Source: Synaphobranchus kaupii (taxonomy: Eukaryota; Chordata; Actinopteri; Anguilliformes; Synaphobranchidae). Taken from it: 64,000 bases of DNA. Positions 30,423 to 43,183 of this stretch are shown here, in pieces. The position numbers were made by a program, and so were the translations under genes. Each line of letters opens with the position of its first letter. The stretch's first letter is position 1. Location of the stretch: contig CM056381.1 in the NCBI GenBank assembly GCA_029718625.1, positions 53,996,157-54,060,156 on the forward strand, in the 5' to 3' direction. The notes beneath the pieces were generated by a model that saw nothing but the letters and a program-made list of their open reading frames with translations, was not told where the DNA came from and ran no database searches.

Positions 30423-33400
30423 GTAAGATAATATGCAATGTCCCTGCTCCGCCTCCACACAGTAACATCTAGTGCGTGATTTCTCCTGAAACTTGATTTT
30501 ATGATTCATGAAACTGAAACGCTACTGCTGAGGTAATAATAACGCTAAGGACGCTAGGCTATATTAAAATAAGATATACTATTATATATTTTATAAATTG
30601 AATATTTTTCATGCAAAGACAAACGTTTTACAAGAAACTTCAGGATCTAAATTAAAAAGAAAAAGAAACAGACGAATGTAGTCTTTTTCACCATACGTTG
30701 TAAAAGTCGCTGTCCAGTTTAGTGTTTACGGTTTGCAATATTTAATCAAGGGGAAACGTGGATCACATTTACAGTAAATGTAACATATTATTATTATTAT
30801 TATTATTACTAGGAGTAGTACTAGCCTGCTGCAGCAACAATTATAATAGGTTATTGGAACATGATAGCATGATGTTTATATGTTTGAATATGAATACAAC
30901 AGAGATCACAGTAGGGTCTCATAGTTTCAGACAGATAATACATTGTATACATGGATGGGTCTTTCAGATTTTCATATTTCAAAGATACTACATGATGTAA
31001 TGCACAAATGTGAAAGTTATCCCCACTGGTGACCTGAACAAAACAAAAATGTGCCATCCTAAAATAGAATTGGAGTGTGTCATGCCACATCATTTTACTG
31101 AACAAATATTTACTTTATAACAATAATATAATAATTTTAAGCTATTGTGTACTTGTACTTTTGTATCAACCCAGATAAATAAATAAATAAATGAACAGAA
31201 CATCTTTAGCAGTTTTACTTGTCTCCAGAGTTTGCGCATTCATGTCATTTTGGCTGCTTTTTGATTCTGGTAATCCTGCTGCAAGTGTACTGTATGTACA
31301 GTGTGCATTTACGGCTCCTCTTAAAGACCTTTGTGTTGATGTATTAAAGTTAGTATCAACATCAGCTGTCCAGAAACACAAAACAAGTAGGTACAAGTTG
31401 AGCAGAAGTCAGTTTTTCAATATGGTTGGCAGGCATCTGACCTGAATGCCTTGTCCTGATGCTTTCGTGCTGTTTTCAAGGTACCAGATGTGTTTCTCAT
31501 GATACTCTCATGTATTTCATGTGCAATATCTTTTTGCATTTTTCATCTCTGGAGATTAAATGTGCAACTACTAAAAACAATTTTAAAAAACCTTGATCAG
31601 GTTATAGACCCTTAACTTGCTATTACAAGATAAACAACAACTTATTTAATTATTATTAAGATCATTAGAAAAAACATTATCTAATATGTATTAAAGAAGT
31701 GCTATTGCTAGATAGCTGGCTAGTATGGTTAGTATTCTTAATTAACCCACACTGACTAGCAAAGTTACTTAACTAGTACGAATTCCCTCCTAATAATATG
31801 TGTTTGGTCTCTAACAAAACAGGCTTAAACAACAAACCATTTGATAATAATATAATAATGCGTAGCCCTTCTGCTGAAAAACTAATAAGAAATTAATTAA
31901 AGTTTAATACACCCAGATTGTAATATATTGTTTATTGTGTGTCTGTATCAAGTTGTGACTGAATTCTCTGTTTGTGAGGTCTGAGAGTCATTGTGGTTTT
32001 ATGTTTTTAAAATCACAAAAACCCAAACTCAATGTGCTGTATAGAAATGCCTAGTAGATGGAATACATGCCATTCCAATATGATTTTTTTCCCATATAAT
32101 CCAAATAAAGACAAAATGTTTTTGTTTTTTTCGAAATTACTCATGTTATTTGTTCTTTGATTCTGTGATCCCTGCACAGTATTCACATGTCAAAACATGA
32201 ATCTTTGACCACATTGTGTTTGTTTTGTACTTCTGACTTCTACTCCTGTTTTTTTTTTCTTCCCCTATTACATAAGATTGAGCTTTGGGAGCCAGCAGTG
32301 AATTACATTGCTGTAACTGCCTATACTGTGCTCAGTATAGCCCTGCAGCTGTGGCTGCCCTAGCAACTGTCATTCAAAGCTGAGGGACCTCACATGGGCA
32401 AAGGTTGGGGGAAGGGGTTGGAGGGTTGGGGTGATTGTGAAGGTCATTGTGAAAGTAGAAATATACATAGTCCAATGTTCCTCTGTTGAACATTCAGTCT
32501 CATGGAGGCGGTAACCAGACCTTAAGTCTATTTGTGACACAGGGAGAGGGGGAGTGAGAGAGGGAGAGAGAGAGATACCAGTAGTGTTGTGCAAAAGGTA
32601 AAACCACTCTCAACCACAGCCTTCAGTCTCTGTCTTTGTTGGTCTGTCTGTTTCAGGTACATTGTGTTTGTCACTTATCAGATGTACTATGAGTACCCGT
32701 TGCCAGCCTTCTTGGAATACCCTGTTCTGATCTTCCAAGGTATGCCTCTGTTGGGTCAGGCATCATATTAGTGAGCCAGGATTGCAGAGGAATGTGGGGG
32801 CAGGGTGGTATTACAGTGTAGTACTGTACAAATTATGGTACAATATGGAATTATTTTGGACAAAACTGCAGATTGGTATTATTTTCCAAGTACAGTTTGC
32901 TACGAAAGTCCAGTACTTTGTCCCAAGAGGCTAGAAATGAGACTGAAGCAATCCTGTAGCGCTGAGAGGAGCGAACTACTGGATAAAATAAATCAGGATT
33001 CTGTAGTTTCATGTGTTAGTGGATTGTTGTGTGTGATAGGTTTGTGGCAGTGTGTCCATAAGTGGGATAGGGTTGTGACAGTTTGATAATTTCATAACAG
33101 TGCGTTTTATGCTTTGTGTGCTGGTTTGTTTCAGACACCATTCTTCTGTTTTTGATCCTGCACTACAACGGGAACCTGAGTCAGAGTGTGATCTACAGCA
33201 CAATGTATCCTCTGAGAACAATGCTTCGGCATCTATCACTCTGATCAATCACACCTGCATGCACTGCTCTGCCCTATTAAAGTAGCCATAGGTACCACTA
33301 TAACTTGGGCTATCTGTACCCCATAGTTTATATGTGTTTTTGGATCAGGCTTTTGCTCAATGTAGTGTTGGCGAAAAGCACATTCCTTTCTCCTTTTGGT

Positions 33401-36400
33401 AGGCTATCACCAAATGTAGCATGGAGATAGTTATTGGAACAACACATTCCATGTTAATTTGACAATGCGTTCACGTGCATAGTGGGAGCATGGACGACAT
33501 ATAACAATAATATAATAAAATGTAATTAATTTTGTTTAATTAATAAGTGTGCCAATTGTATTGAATAATCCCAAAGTTTTCTCTTAATTGTCTCATGCTG
33601 TTGCATTCTCAGTCTTCTTTTCAATTAAGAGCTCAGACAGCAAAAACACAAAATAAATGCTAAATATGTAATCATTTCAAAGTAAATGTTACAATTAAAA
33701 GGTAAAACCCTCAATTGTCTGTATGTCACATGCACTCAAAGCTAGCTAACAAACATTGATACTTTATCCTGATGCCAATACAGATTAATAGGTCTTTACA
33801 TCATCAGTATACCTTGAATTTGGGCACAGGGGATGAAGAGTATCCTACATTTATCCACAATAAATAATTATTTGGATTTAAAAAATGCTGCACAATTATG
33901 TGATATAGAGGAAATTCACAGCACCTGGATCACCCATTTAGACTGATCACAGCATCTGTATCTCCCAATCTCAGACATATTCCAGTTGTATGTTATTCTT
34001 GGTTACATTAATTATGTGTATACCAGTAGTAATTTAAATAACAGTATCAATAATGAAAACCGTTTAGACCTTTGACTCATCTGCCCAGGTTTGTAGGAGG
34101 ATGGCAGCTGCTCACACTGCAGAAGTGGATCCTTGATCTGGCAATGGTGAGTCTGCACATAGCCTTTATCTTCATCCCACTCTCTCTCACAGTCCACCCA
34201 TATTTTGGGAGGTCCAAAAAATATCGGATTTTTGGATTAATGAATAACCGGAGGGTGGACGCTGTTTCAAATTAGAAAATAAACTTGCTGTTCCTCTATA
34301 CCAGAGGTCCTCAATCTAAGCCAATGTGGGTGCATGCTTTTGTTCCAACCAAGCAGTTACACAACTGAGTCTACTAATCAAGGTACTTACTTAAGCAAAC
34401 ACTCTAGTGGTTGATTAGTAGAACCCACAGCAAGCTATGGGTCAAGATTTAGAAAGACACCCCCAGGGGAGCCCGAGAAGCACCCCAGAGGGAAAGATTC
34501 AAGGTCAGTGGCTTCAGCAACATACAAATGACTACAAGTACGAAGTGTTTGTGTGGAATGATCTGCAAGATTGCAAGAGGTCTGAAGACTGACCAAGCGA
34601 GGATGAAATGCAGGGAGTGAGTGCAAGCACCACAAAGCACAGGTCAAGGACCTGGTTACACAGAGGAGGAGCTGAGCCTAGAAGCACCCCACAGAGCCCA
34701 GAGTCTCCAAAAGAGGCAAGCTTTTTGGTCAGAAGCCAGTGGCTACCTTTCTTGCTCCAAGGAGGCGAGAGACCGGAAGCTCCCATCAGGGATCAAGATC
34801 TTGGGCATTGTCATACCTTAATAGAACCACCAGAGGCAACAACTGCATTTAAGGGAGCCACTCCTGAAGGAAGTGCAGGATAGTGTGAGGAGACCTAGGT
34901 CAAGTTCTGCACTTGAACTAATTCCCTACGACGTGTATAAGCAAGCTGCTGCAAAGACTCTGGAAGAGTCCATAGAGTTCCATAGAGTTCAATAGGAAAA
35001 TGAGTCAGGAGAAACAACCCTTAAAGTGATCCATCCATATCTACTGCATATCTGGCAGCAGAGTGATGGTTTGAGGCTCGTTTGATACCTCAGAGTCTGA
35101 CCCTTGATCACTTGCAGCTATTTAGCTAACCATGTGTTCCCTACTATTCCAGTGTAATTTACAGCTAAATCTAGTCACACCCCTCAATTCCCATAGAGAT
35201 CCATGCAAAGGCAGAGAGCTTATAGTATCTTTTGTAAGAGTGCCTGAAAATAAGATATCAAGAGTTTCTTGATGTTGTTGGGTCACAGACATCAGAAAGT
35301 CATGGCATGCAAAGGATATGCAACCAAATATTAAATATGATCACTTTATTTAAGCTTATGTTAATTTGTCCACTTACTTTTGGTGCCCTAAAATTGGGTA
35401 ACTATGTGTAAACATGGCTACAATTGCTACACGGTTCACCCTCAAATTAAAGCTGAAAGTCTTCACTTTAACCTCATAGTCACTGTTCCATTTAAAATCC
35501 AATGTGCTGGAGTACAGAGCCAAAGCAACAAAAAATGTGTCACTGTCCTAACACCATTGGAGTGCACTGTAGTTCAGGATCATCTCCTTGCTCAACGTTG
35601 AAGGCATTTTTTCAGCGTTGTAGAAAAGTGGTTGTTTAAATTTCCCCACAAGAATAGGTACTTCGCCAATTCTGTGCAGAAAGGTGGCATCCCAGGGGTG
35701 CCAGGCTGTTTGAAATATACAGGCGTGAATAGACAGCTAATCAGAGACGCTAGAGGGAGCAGGAGAGATCTGGTGGTGCTGTGGTTAGACCTGGCTCATT
35801 TTCTGATGGATAGGGGGTGGCTGCTTCCTTCTGCATTGAAGGTGGCAACCCTAATAATTGCTGCAACAGTCAACAGTCAGGCATAGATATTAGTCCTGAG
35901 CAACGTCGGACGTTTGTTAACACTTAACTTAAGTGTACGCCTGACATTAGCACTTTGTCCAGGGCATAAAGCTTTTTATGCAACCAGCCCCTGAAGATGT
36001 ATTTTTCCAACTTTCACAGATTTAGCTAGTTACCAGATAATGCTAGTTCTTGCTAAATAGAGTCTCAACCATTGGTCCTTTCTTCTTCAGAGTATTAAAG
36101 CTTTTTATGCAACCAGCACCTAAAGATGTATTTTTCCAACTTTCACAGATTTTGCTAGTTACCAGATAATGCAAATTCTTGCTAAATAGAGTCTCAATCA
36201 TTGGTCCTTTCTTCTTCAGAGTATGTGCACCTTTATCAGTGCCGGCAGCAAGTTTGTGCAGCTGCAGTGTCTGTGGGAGTCCAAGGACTCTTCACGTGTC
36301 AGTGCTCTATCCTGGACCATGTCATCCTACACCTGCATGGGTGAGTCTGGCACCATGACACCTGTATCCCCAGCAACATGTCCCAGTAAAGCTGTACACC

Positions 36401-38582
36401 AATCCCAGCAGGCTTGTACACCTGGACAAGCAGATTTGGTCCCCAAACACACCTGCAAGCCTATGTTAGCACATTCTTATCCCCCAACATACCTGTACCT
36501 GTTCAAGCACACCTGTATACCTGCCCTAGTACACCTGAATCTCCCAGCACTCCAATAAACCTGTTCCAGCCCTGAGAGAACTGTACAATCAGAAATTGAC
36601 CATATTTCTCTGTAGAAGCACTTGTAGTACACCAAACTAGCCACACAACTGCCCTGTAGTGGACCTGACCTGTAATTTTGTTTGTTTCAGCACGGATTTT
36701 CACCACAGTTATGACGACAGGGGACCTGCAGGGTGAGTGCTGTAGGAACCAGACAGCATATGCTTCCCTCTAGGGCTTTCCCAACTTGTGCACAGTTAAC
36801 ATGTAACATTCCTCAGGTTTCTGAACCTTGCCCACATTGCTTAAAAGCAACATTGAAAGGATTTTGTGCTAGAATGATTTGATGTGACAGAATTACAGAG
36901 ACCTGACAATGATATACAATAGCAGAGAGGCTGAAATGACTGACAACTAAATGTAAAGGAGTCAAGAAAACCTTGGGAGATACATATTTGTTGAATTTTG
37001 CTATATGCTACATGTGAGCAGTAATATTAATCGACGCCCTGGTGAGATAACACCCTGTCATAAACAATAAAAGTTAAAACCTATGCAATACATTAAACCT
37101 TAAAAAGTAACTAAATGTTTTTACTGTTTATTATTTTGTTTTCTGTTTTATTTTAGATACTGTTAAAGAAACGGTTAGTTAAACTATTCAAGTTTTTCAA
37201 TGAAAATTTTTTATCAGATGTCATGATGCAACATTTCACTAACTGACACTCATTGTCATAATTATAATTTATTAAGTCATACTCACAGATCAAAAATTTC
37301 TAGTAGAAAAATTGCAGTTCAACATTCAGATTAAAAGTTGTAATTTTTCATGACCATATATTTATATTTGATAAGAAATTCCATGAGAATTCAAACAGAT
37401 TTAAACGTGAATCTTTTCAAATGCATCATCTATAAAAAAAAGTCACAAAAACATCAATACATTTGGTTATAGTTTTCTGGGTTATTTTTGTGGTTTTTGG
37501 GGTTGTGAATTCAGGATCTGTATGCAGGTATGCAGTCACACAACTTCTTTACAGTCTTCCCAATCATGTGCATGTCACACTCCTATTTGTCTCACTTAAT
37601 TGGCTGCCTGTAACAGCTTGCATCAAGTTCAAAGCCCCAACCAGATCTCTCTGCTCTGCAACTTCAGAGTGACTTGGCTGTCCCCTCCCACAGTAGTCAC
37701 TCCTCCCAGCCGTGAGGCCTGTCTTTGCTGCCCCCCCCATGGTGGAATAAATTTCCCACTGCGGTTAGGACAACAGAATTGAGTGTTTTTCCAAAACTCA
37801 CTTTTACCAGTATTGAGAAAATCAACATTTTTGTTTATTTTAAATTGGTGGGTTTTTTTGCATGAAAAATCACATTTGTATAATTAAATCCCTAAAAATA
37901 ATATTGTAAAATTTTAACTGTAAACTATAACCTATAAAGCTATAACCATTTATCAGAAAAATTATACCCACCTTGAAAAATGTGGTTTATCAAAACTGGA
38001 CTTCATTAGGTTTGGAAATACACTCAATTCAGTTGTCTGTCTTCCGATGCAGACTGAACACCCACCTCTACAGGCTTCATCTTGGTTCCACTCCCATTGC
38101 CAGCCCCTAACACTCTTTTGTATTAGATAAGGTTATGGTATTTTTTGTATAGTTTTTAGGTATTTCTTCTTGTACGGATATGATGTGTATGTATGTTTGC
38201 TTCTTTCTTTGGATAGTTAATTTGCATGAGTGATTTTGTGTTATTACATATATTTTTGCCAGTCTGGGAATGCCGTTAGCTAGGTCTGTTACTATTACTC
38301 ATATAAATCAGGTGAATTCTCTTGCAGTATATTCTTTCTCCTACATTACAAGTCGCCCTGCGCATCTGCTAAATTAAGTGTTATGTGTGTCTTTGTGTGG
38401 ATCCAGGATCTATGTATGCGTCTATGTAGTTTCAGGATCTCAGTGTATGTGTGCAGCATGTAGAAAAACTGTTGTTCTGGCTCCTTGCAGTTATGGCCCG
38501 GTTCATCGTTATGACAGTACTGAATGTGTGGGTGACTGCGACGGTGCTGTACTACAGGAAGGGCTGCAAGAAGCAGGACTGA
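30280..38582 (+). CDS. slc66a3: Solute carrier family 66 member 3 (PQ-loop protein), seven exons
   Basis: Coding exons: 30,280-30,422; 32,657-32,739; 33,135-33,204; 34,089-34,146; 36,220-36,340; 36,691-36,732; 38,491-38,582. All introns are GT-AG and all phases agree (2,1,2,0,1,1). The sum is 609 nt, giving 202 residues plus TGA, the same length as human SLC66A3/PQLC3. The family has two PQ-loop repeats and seven predicted membrane segments. The first PQ motif is LKLPQIFLLM (Pro-Gln at residues 23-24). The second repeat (KFVQLQCLWESKDSSRVSAL) lacks the Pro, as in the human protein. Conserved anchors are EYPVLIFQ, LQKWILDLAM, LNVWVTATVLYYRK. The start codon has a good context (AGAAATGG). Some relatives (cystinosin, PQLC2) export lysosomal solutes; the substrate of SLC66A3 is not established. 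A candidate AATAAA is at 39,368. rock2 lies tail to tail. Confidence 0.93.
31000..32650. other. slc66a3 intron 1, no further genes
   Basis: AT-rich intron sequence with no recognisable exon or complete repeat. Confidence 0.5.
32657..32739 (+). CDS. slc66a3: slc66a3 coding exon 2
   Basis: Acceptor TGTTTCAG. Encodes YIVFVTYQMYYEYPLPAFLE and YPVLIFQ. Donor AAG|GTATGC, phase 1. Confidence 0.92.
33135..33204 (+). CDS. slc66a3: slc66a3 coding exon 3
   Basis: Acceptor TTTGTTTCAG. Encodes DTILLFLILHYNGNLSQSVI, matching DVILLLCIFHFNGN in the human protein. Donor AAT|GTATCC, phase 2. Confidence 0.9.
34089..34146 (+). CDS. slc66a3: slc66a3 coding exon 4
   Basis: Acceptor CTGCCCAG. Encodes FVGGWQLLTLQKWILDLAM, containing the LQKWI-DLAM signature. 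Donor ATG|GTGAGT, phase 0. Confidence 0.92.
34300..34960. repeat. Unclassified repeat in slc66a3 intron 4
   Basis: Opens with a motif common in fish repeats (CAGAGGTCCTCAATCTAAG). It continues with a degenerate coding-like stretch (about 34,440-34,890) without recognisable protein motifs. I do not assign a family. Confidence 0.3.
34965..35515. mobile_element. Tc1-related composite repeat
   Basis: 34,990-35,335 matches 28,145-28,490 and part of 55,600-55,900. 35,300-35,330 is Tc1 transposase 3'-end-like (GCATGCAAAGGATATGCAAC). 35,365-35,515 has the ACTTTTGGTGCCCTAAAATT and TCAAATTAAAGCTGAAAGTC blocks found at the 3' end of other fish Tc1 elements. No coding capacity. Confidence 0.6.
35968..36225 (+). 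repeat. 129-bp tandem duplication carrying the exon 5 splice acceptor
   Basis: Two copies, 35,968-36,096 and 36,097-36,225, differ at only a few bases. Each contains the same polypyrimidine tract and acceptor (CCTTTCTTCTTCAG followed by AGTAT). The second copy's acceptor (AG at 36,218-36,219) opens slc66a3 exon 5; the first lies at 36,089-36,090. Confidence 0.92.
36220..36340 (+). CDS. slc66a3: slc66a3 coding exon 5
   Basis: Encodes SMCTFISAGSKFVQLQCLWE and DSSRVSALSWTMSSYTCM, the second PQ-like repeat. Acceptor CTTCTTCAG lies in the second copy of the 129-bp duplication. Donor TGG|GTGAGT, phase 1. Confidence 0.93.
36691..36732 (+). CDS. slc66a3: slc66a3 coding exon 6
   Basis: A 42-nt exon encoding ARIFTTVMTTGDLQ, matching ATRIITTLMTTNDF in human. 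Acceptor TTGTTTCAG, donor CAGG|GTGAGT, phase 1. Confidence 0.88.
37540..38110 (+). mobile_element. L2-like LINE fragment split by a MITE
   Basis: 37,545-37,690 encodes a decayed LSLNWLPVTACIKFKAPTRS segment (compare LHWLPVAARIRFKVL in the L2 at 9,181). Similarity to LINE 3' sequence resumes after 38,030. Between them sits the MITE at 37,778-38,029. Confidence 0.6.
37778..38029. mobile_element. Short MITE inside the L2 fragment
   Basis: Inverted ends AATTGAGTGTTTTTCCAAA and AATTGAGTGTATTTCCAAA (right end read on the minus strand) bound a 252-bp AT-rich element. CAG lies on both sides, consistent with a 3-bp target duplication. Confidence 0.6.
38491..38582 (+). CDS. slc66a3: slc66a3 coding exon 7 (last)
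   Basis: Acceptor CTCCTTGCAG. Encodes VMARFIVMTVLNVWVTATVL, YYRKGCKKQD and a TGA stop at 38,580-38,582. The Lys-rich end follows the last membrane segment, as in the human protein. Confidence 0.92.
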
Positions 38583-40590
38583 GTCACATACTTCTTTCCT
38601 TTCTACACCAAATCCTATGCCCTTCAACCTTCTACATTTGGTCATAAAACCTGGGACTTTCTACTCTGGATGTCATACCCTTCACCCTTATACATTGATT
38701 CTCATTGTCGTCACCTTTCTACACTGGGACTCATAGCCCTCACCTTTCTACAGACTCATTGAATTCAGTAGGGTCTCTCAGCGCAAAGCTAGTCACTGAC
38801 CATAATATGCCTGCCATGCTCTGCTCCTTGAAAATACCCAAAAGGTCCAGTGTTTTCTGAAGTGACCTTTGTTCATGTGTGTTTGTGAATCATGATGCAC
38901 TGAAATGAGTCTATATACTGTCCTATATTGTAACAGCCTGATCCCAGAGATTTACCATGGCCCTGAAATTTATCATTTTTACCATGCCACCAGCCAGTTT
39001 TACACAAATATGTATTAACACATTTTACCAGTGTAGATGAATACTTTAGTGAAACATTTTATACAAAATTGAATCATACGCTCATCTTATATCCTTGTTA
39101 TCTGAGCTCCCACATGCAGAAATACAGTGCCCTCCAAATTATTGGCACAGTTCCCTCCCTGTGAGGATGTGAGACCATACTTTGTTGGGTTAAGATGCCA
39201 GGGTTGGAGGTTGGGGGGAGAGGGAGGGGGGCAGGTTTACCTTTGTTTTGATACATTGTTTGACTTTTTTTGTACATATCCGCATCGATAAAGACTCACA
39301 GCCTTTGATCACTCCTGTTGTACAGGGCTATTTCCTTTCATGCAGTCTGAGCTTCTTATAAGCTAATAATAAAATGGAGCATGAAAAATTCTTATCGATC
39401 TTAGAATGTTTTAATCAGCTGAGCTGATTCAATTAAATAAAGGATTATTCAGATTCGTTAACAGAGGAAACATCAATTTATTTAATTCCCCATAGCTATC
39501 CGCTTTTGAATTTACAAAAGAATTCATTCTGGCTGAGAAATTTGCATTTTTTGTTTTTTTCAATACTGAATTGCATACCTCTGGGCAGTAATATTTCTCT
39601 TCACAGCATGAAACTTCACTAATATGAGGTTTTCTGGATCTTTATACAAAACACAATAAAAAGTCTTCCATGACATATGAAACCTCTTGTTAGACTATGA
39701 ATAAATGACAGATGTCAAAAATATATGAATTGAGCATTTAAGAATGTCATTATACGTATATAGTAAATATAGTTTAAACAATTTGCAACATAGCTATGAC
39801 AACTTGACAAGTCAAAAATAATTTCCATATTTGTCAGTATTTGAACCTCCCTGATGGGCTGAATGTTTGTTTTAATTTATTACTCATTTAGATTTATTTT
39901 TTTTTATTTCTTGCATTTTTGTGTCTTTAATAAAAATAACCTTTTCAGGAACGGTTGCGTGACCTAATTCTTCATCTCATTCATTCAATTTATGTACTAT
40001 ACACAACCACACAAACTATACAAAGGAAATACACTGTCACACGCGAGTTATTGCTGGCCACCCCAGTAATGTGGTATCCTGCTCATTAACACATGAAATG
40101 CAAAACTTGCAAACATGCTGCTCTCCTGTGTTTCCTGGGGACACATTCACATCAGGGCAATGACTAAAAGCAAAAACGAAAGACTATAAAGATGAGCTAT
40201 CACTGCCCTCAGTCAGCATCAATTTTCATTAAAGAAATATCAAAATGTTTTATGGTCACTGGCACCTTCATACTAATATCAACCAATGATGATGCTGTAT
40301 GCACTGACTAATGGTGCTTTAGTAAGCGAATTATAGCTACAGTGAGGGGCGTAAGCAGCTGTGGCTATAAGCATAATCAGAGTAAGCTCTGAGTAGGTGT
40401 AGTAAACTCTGTGTGTCACAAACTCCCTCACATTAGTGGCTTCTGTGAAGTGCAGGTCTGTCCCTAATAATAGTGTTTGTGTTTTTTCAATGCAGACATT
40501 GCATGTGGGGGTATTTTACGGTCCAAGGTGCCTCAGTCATATAATTTTGTGGTCACTGTGGTCCTGGATCAGCTGAGTTGAGACCTCTCC
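38583..40590. other. slc66a3 3' region
   Basis: Probable 3' UTR at first (AATAAA candidate at 39,368-39,373), then intergenic. A Tc1-type end (ACAGTGCCCTCCAAATTATT, about 39,125-39,144) has no visible mate. No other gene. Confidence 0.4.
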
Positions 40591-40656
40591 TTGCCTGCAG
40601 TCACCATGCAACTGTGTCACTTGAATATCACAGGGATGTGGGGGCATGCAGAGGTT

Positions 40657-41064
40657 CTGTTCCAGCGTGGGTATTTTCTGATCCCAGCTGGAAACAATTG
40701 GAACCTAATGAGGATGATGGGATATTTCGGTAAGAAAAAAATATACATACAATGTTTGTGCTTCAAATCTTTGTGTTGAGTACAGCCAGGGAATTTTTTT
40801 GTGCGTGATTGGAAGAAAATCCATCACCCTCTAGACAAGGAGGTCAACTGGAGGGATGTTCTGTTCCAGCGTGGGTATTTACTGATCCGAGCTGAAAAGA
40901 GTACTGGTTGCCAACATGGAACCAACTGAGGATGATGGAATATGTCGGTAAGAAAAAATATATGTTTGTGCTTCAAATCTTTGTGTTGAATACAGCCAGG
41001 GAATTTCTTTCTTGCGTGATTGGAAGGAAATCCATCACCCTCTAGGCAAGGAGGTCAACTGGAG
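40657..41064. repeat. 204-bp tandem duplication
   Basis: CTGTTCCAGCGTGGGTAT recurs at 40,657 and 40,861. The following sequence (GGTAAGAAAAAA, TTTGTGCTTCAAATCTTTGT, CCATCACCCTCTAG) is repeated at the same spacing with small indels. Non-coding. Confidence 0.85.
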
Positions 41065-41100
41065 GGAGGAAGAAAGAGTTAGCATCCATAATCCTTGGAT

Positions 41101-41115
41101 ACACACACGCCCGCG

Positions 41116-41165
<50 letters not shown>
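41101..41165. repeat. CA dinucleotide microsatellite
   Basis: ACACACACGCCCGCGCCC followed by about 24 CA units. Confidence 0.9.
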
Positions 41166-41167
<2 letters not shown>

Positions 41168-41169
41168 CA

Positions 41170-43183
41170 GTGAGAACAATCAAATAAGTTGTGGGACTGG
41201 GAGAGATCTATGATAAGCAGCTGGAAATATTCCTCAGTGCCAACCCTGTGGAACAAACCGCATAGACATATCACTGCAAATCCTCACATCTAAACAAACA
41301 CAAAGCAACAGTATGAATCCAGAAGTGTGGAGACTGAGGCAGATGTCCTTTGTGCAATGATGACCCATATGTCTTGACTGCATTTTTTGTGCAGTGATGG
41401 GATAGTCATTCAAACTGGAAATGGGGGATAAAATATTTTTCAAACAAAAATTATTTTTATGGGAGAGGTGGAAGACAAATTACATTGTCCCAAAAACTCC
41501 TGGTGCTGCAATTTCATGGCTTGCAATGACTTCAAAACACTGCTGCCATTCAAGCCAAGACCCATTGGGTTGGCTGATAAATTCAGCTTCAACACAGAAG
41601 AAGCTGTTTTTTTTCTCTGGCATCCTTTTTTAAATCCATTACCATCTCATTCAAATATCCTGGATTCTGGGGTACGTTTAACGGGTCCATCAGAACGGTT
41701 CATTTTGCAACACTAAATAACCTGCAGAAAGGACCTCAGCAATGTATAGAATACAAAATGAACCTCAGCAATGCGCACATGGAACCTCAGCATTGTACAG
41801 AGTATGGATGGCACCACAGCACTGCTCAGAATATACAGTAGATAGAAGCTCAATGCACAGAATTCTGTACCTGCCACAAAACCATCTTTAAATTGTTTGT
41901 ATTGTGTATTTTGTACATTTCTAGCATCCACCAAAAAATAGTTCCAACAAAGGACTTCCTGACAATGGCTTTGAGTATCCTAGCAACTGCAAACAACCTA
42001 GCTCACAACATTTTTATTTTACATTCATACAGCTCTGTGGAATTTCTATGATCCTCCGTGTATTGTGGTTAAAAAAAGCAGTTAAGGTAGACAGAAGTCA
42101 GAAATAACACAAGTCCTGTGTTTTGGATTAAACCTTTATCTTTGACATTTTCAATTAGTTTGCCAAATTGCGGTCAATTTTGAAAGTTAATGAAACATGA
42201 AAGGTTATTCCCCTTGCCACGAAAATGTGCAATTCAGCTTCCCTTGCACCTCTACTATCTCAGTCCAATATTTGTGCACTGCTGGTGATGTAGCGGTCTA
42301 ACTACATCCAGGTCTTTGTGCCTTTTGTTATTTGGTTCAGGTTTTTTTGTTTTTTTCCAAAAATATTAAAACTAATACAAGAAAAATATTTGTAGCAACA
42401 GTTTTCTGGAACCAGGTGTCTTCTGACACCACAAGAGAGCGCATTTTGACCAGACTACTTGGCTACACATAGTGCGGAGGGGTATAATTAAGTGTGAAAC
42501 AGCTGCCATTATACAGAAATAATGACCGCTCATTGACCAATCAGAATTGAGTATTCAACAAAGCCATGGTATAAATACATACAGTATAATGTATGTGTAA
42601 TATTTTGTTGCCTAAACATAAATTATCGACACTCGAACGCTCACATGAATTTGTTCTGCTGTTAGCTCATGGCATCCTGACTGAAATCCATAAAGATGAG
42701 TGTCCCCATTTGATGTTGCAAGGAAAATCAGACACGCATGCAGGGCATGACACAGCAACACACCCTCCCCACTGCACTCTCAAACCCATTTCCCAATTAC
42801 CCTCTCACTTCTTCAGAAATCAAACATATCATCATCATCATCATCATCCAATGACCAATTCCAGTCCTTCAGGCCAAAGTCAAGCAACCTGAAACAGAGG
42901 GTGTCCCTGGAGTTATCCTTCTTACAAATAAACACTCAACAGTACTGATGCAGGCCAGCAGGCACAGAAGAGTTGTGTAGTTGAGGCAATTCATACATTG
43001 AGCCCAAGAAAACTTTCATATGTTTAGAAATATGCTGTTTTAAGGTCATAGCAAGATAGCAAGTGCTATTAATTTCATCATCAGACACAAGTAGATCTCA
43101 TGCTAAAACTTAGAGCTCAGAGGCCTAGGTCCGCTTTCATGAAGCACTTAGAACTCTAGACTCTATAAATATGGGCCCAGTTC
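41170..43183. other. Intergenic stretch between slc66a3 and rock2
   Basis: No gene. 42,470-42,575 is a diverged copy of the dispersed repeat at 8,691-8,850. A short TCA repeat is at 42,828-42,847. Confidence 0.45.

Noticed and set aside
34435..34883. Overlapping frames of 63-91 codons in slc66a3 intron 4
   Set aside because: Frames on both strands overlap heavily, none has a recognisable domain, and the region has the look of a repeat.
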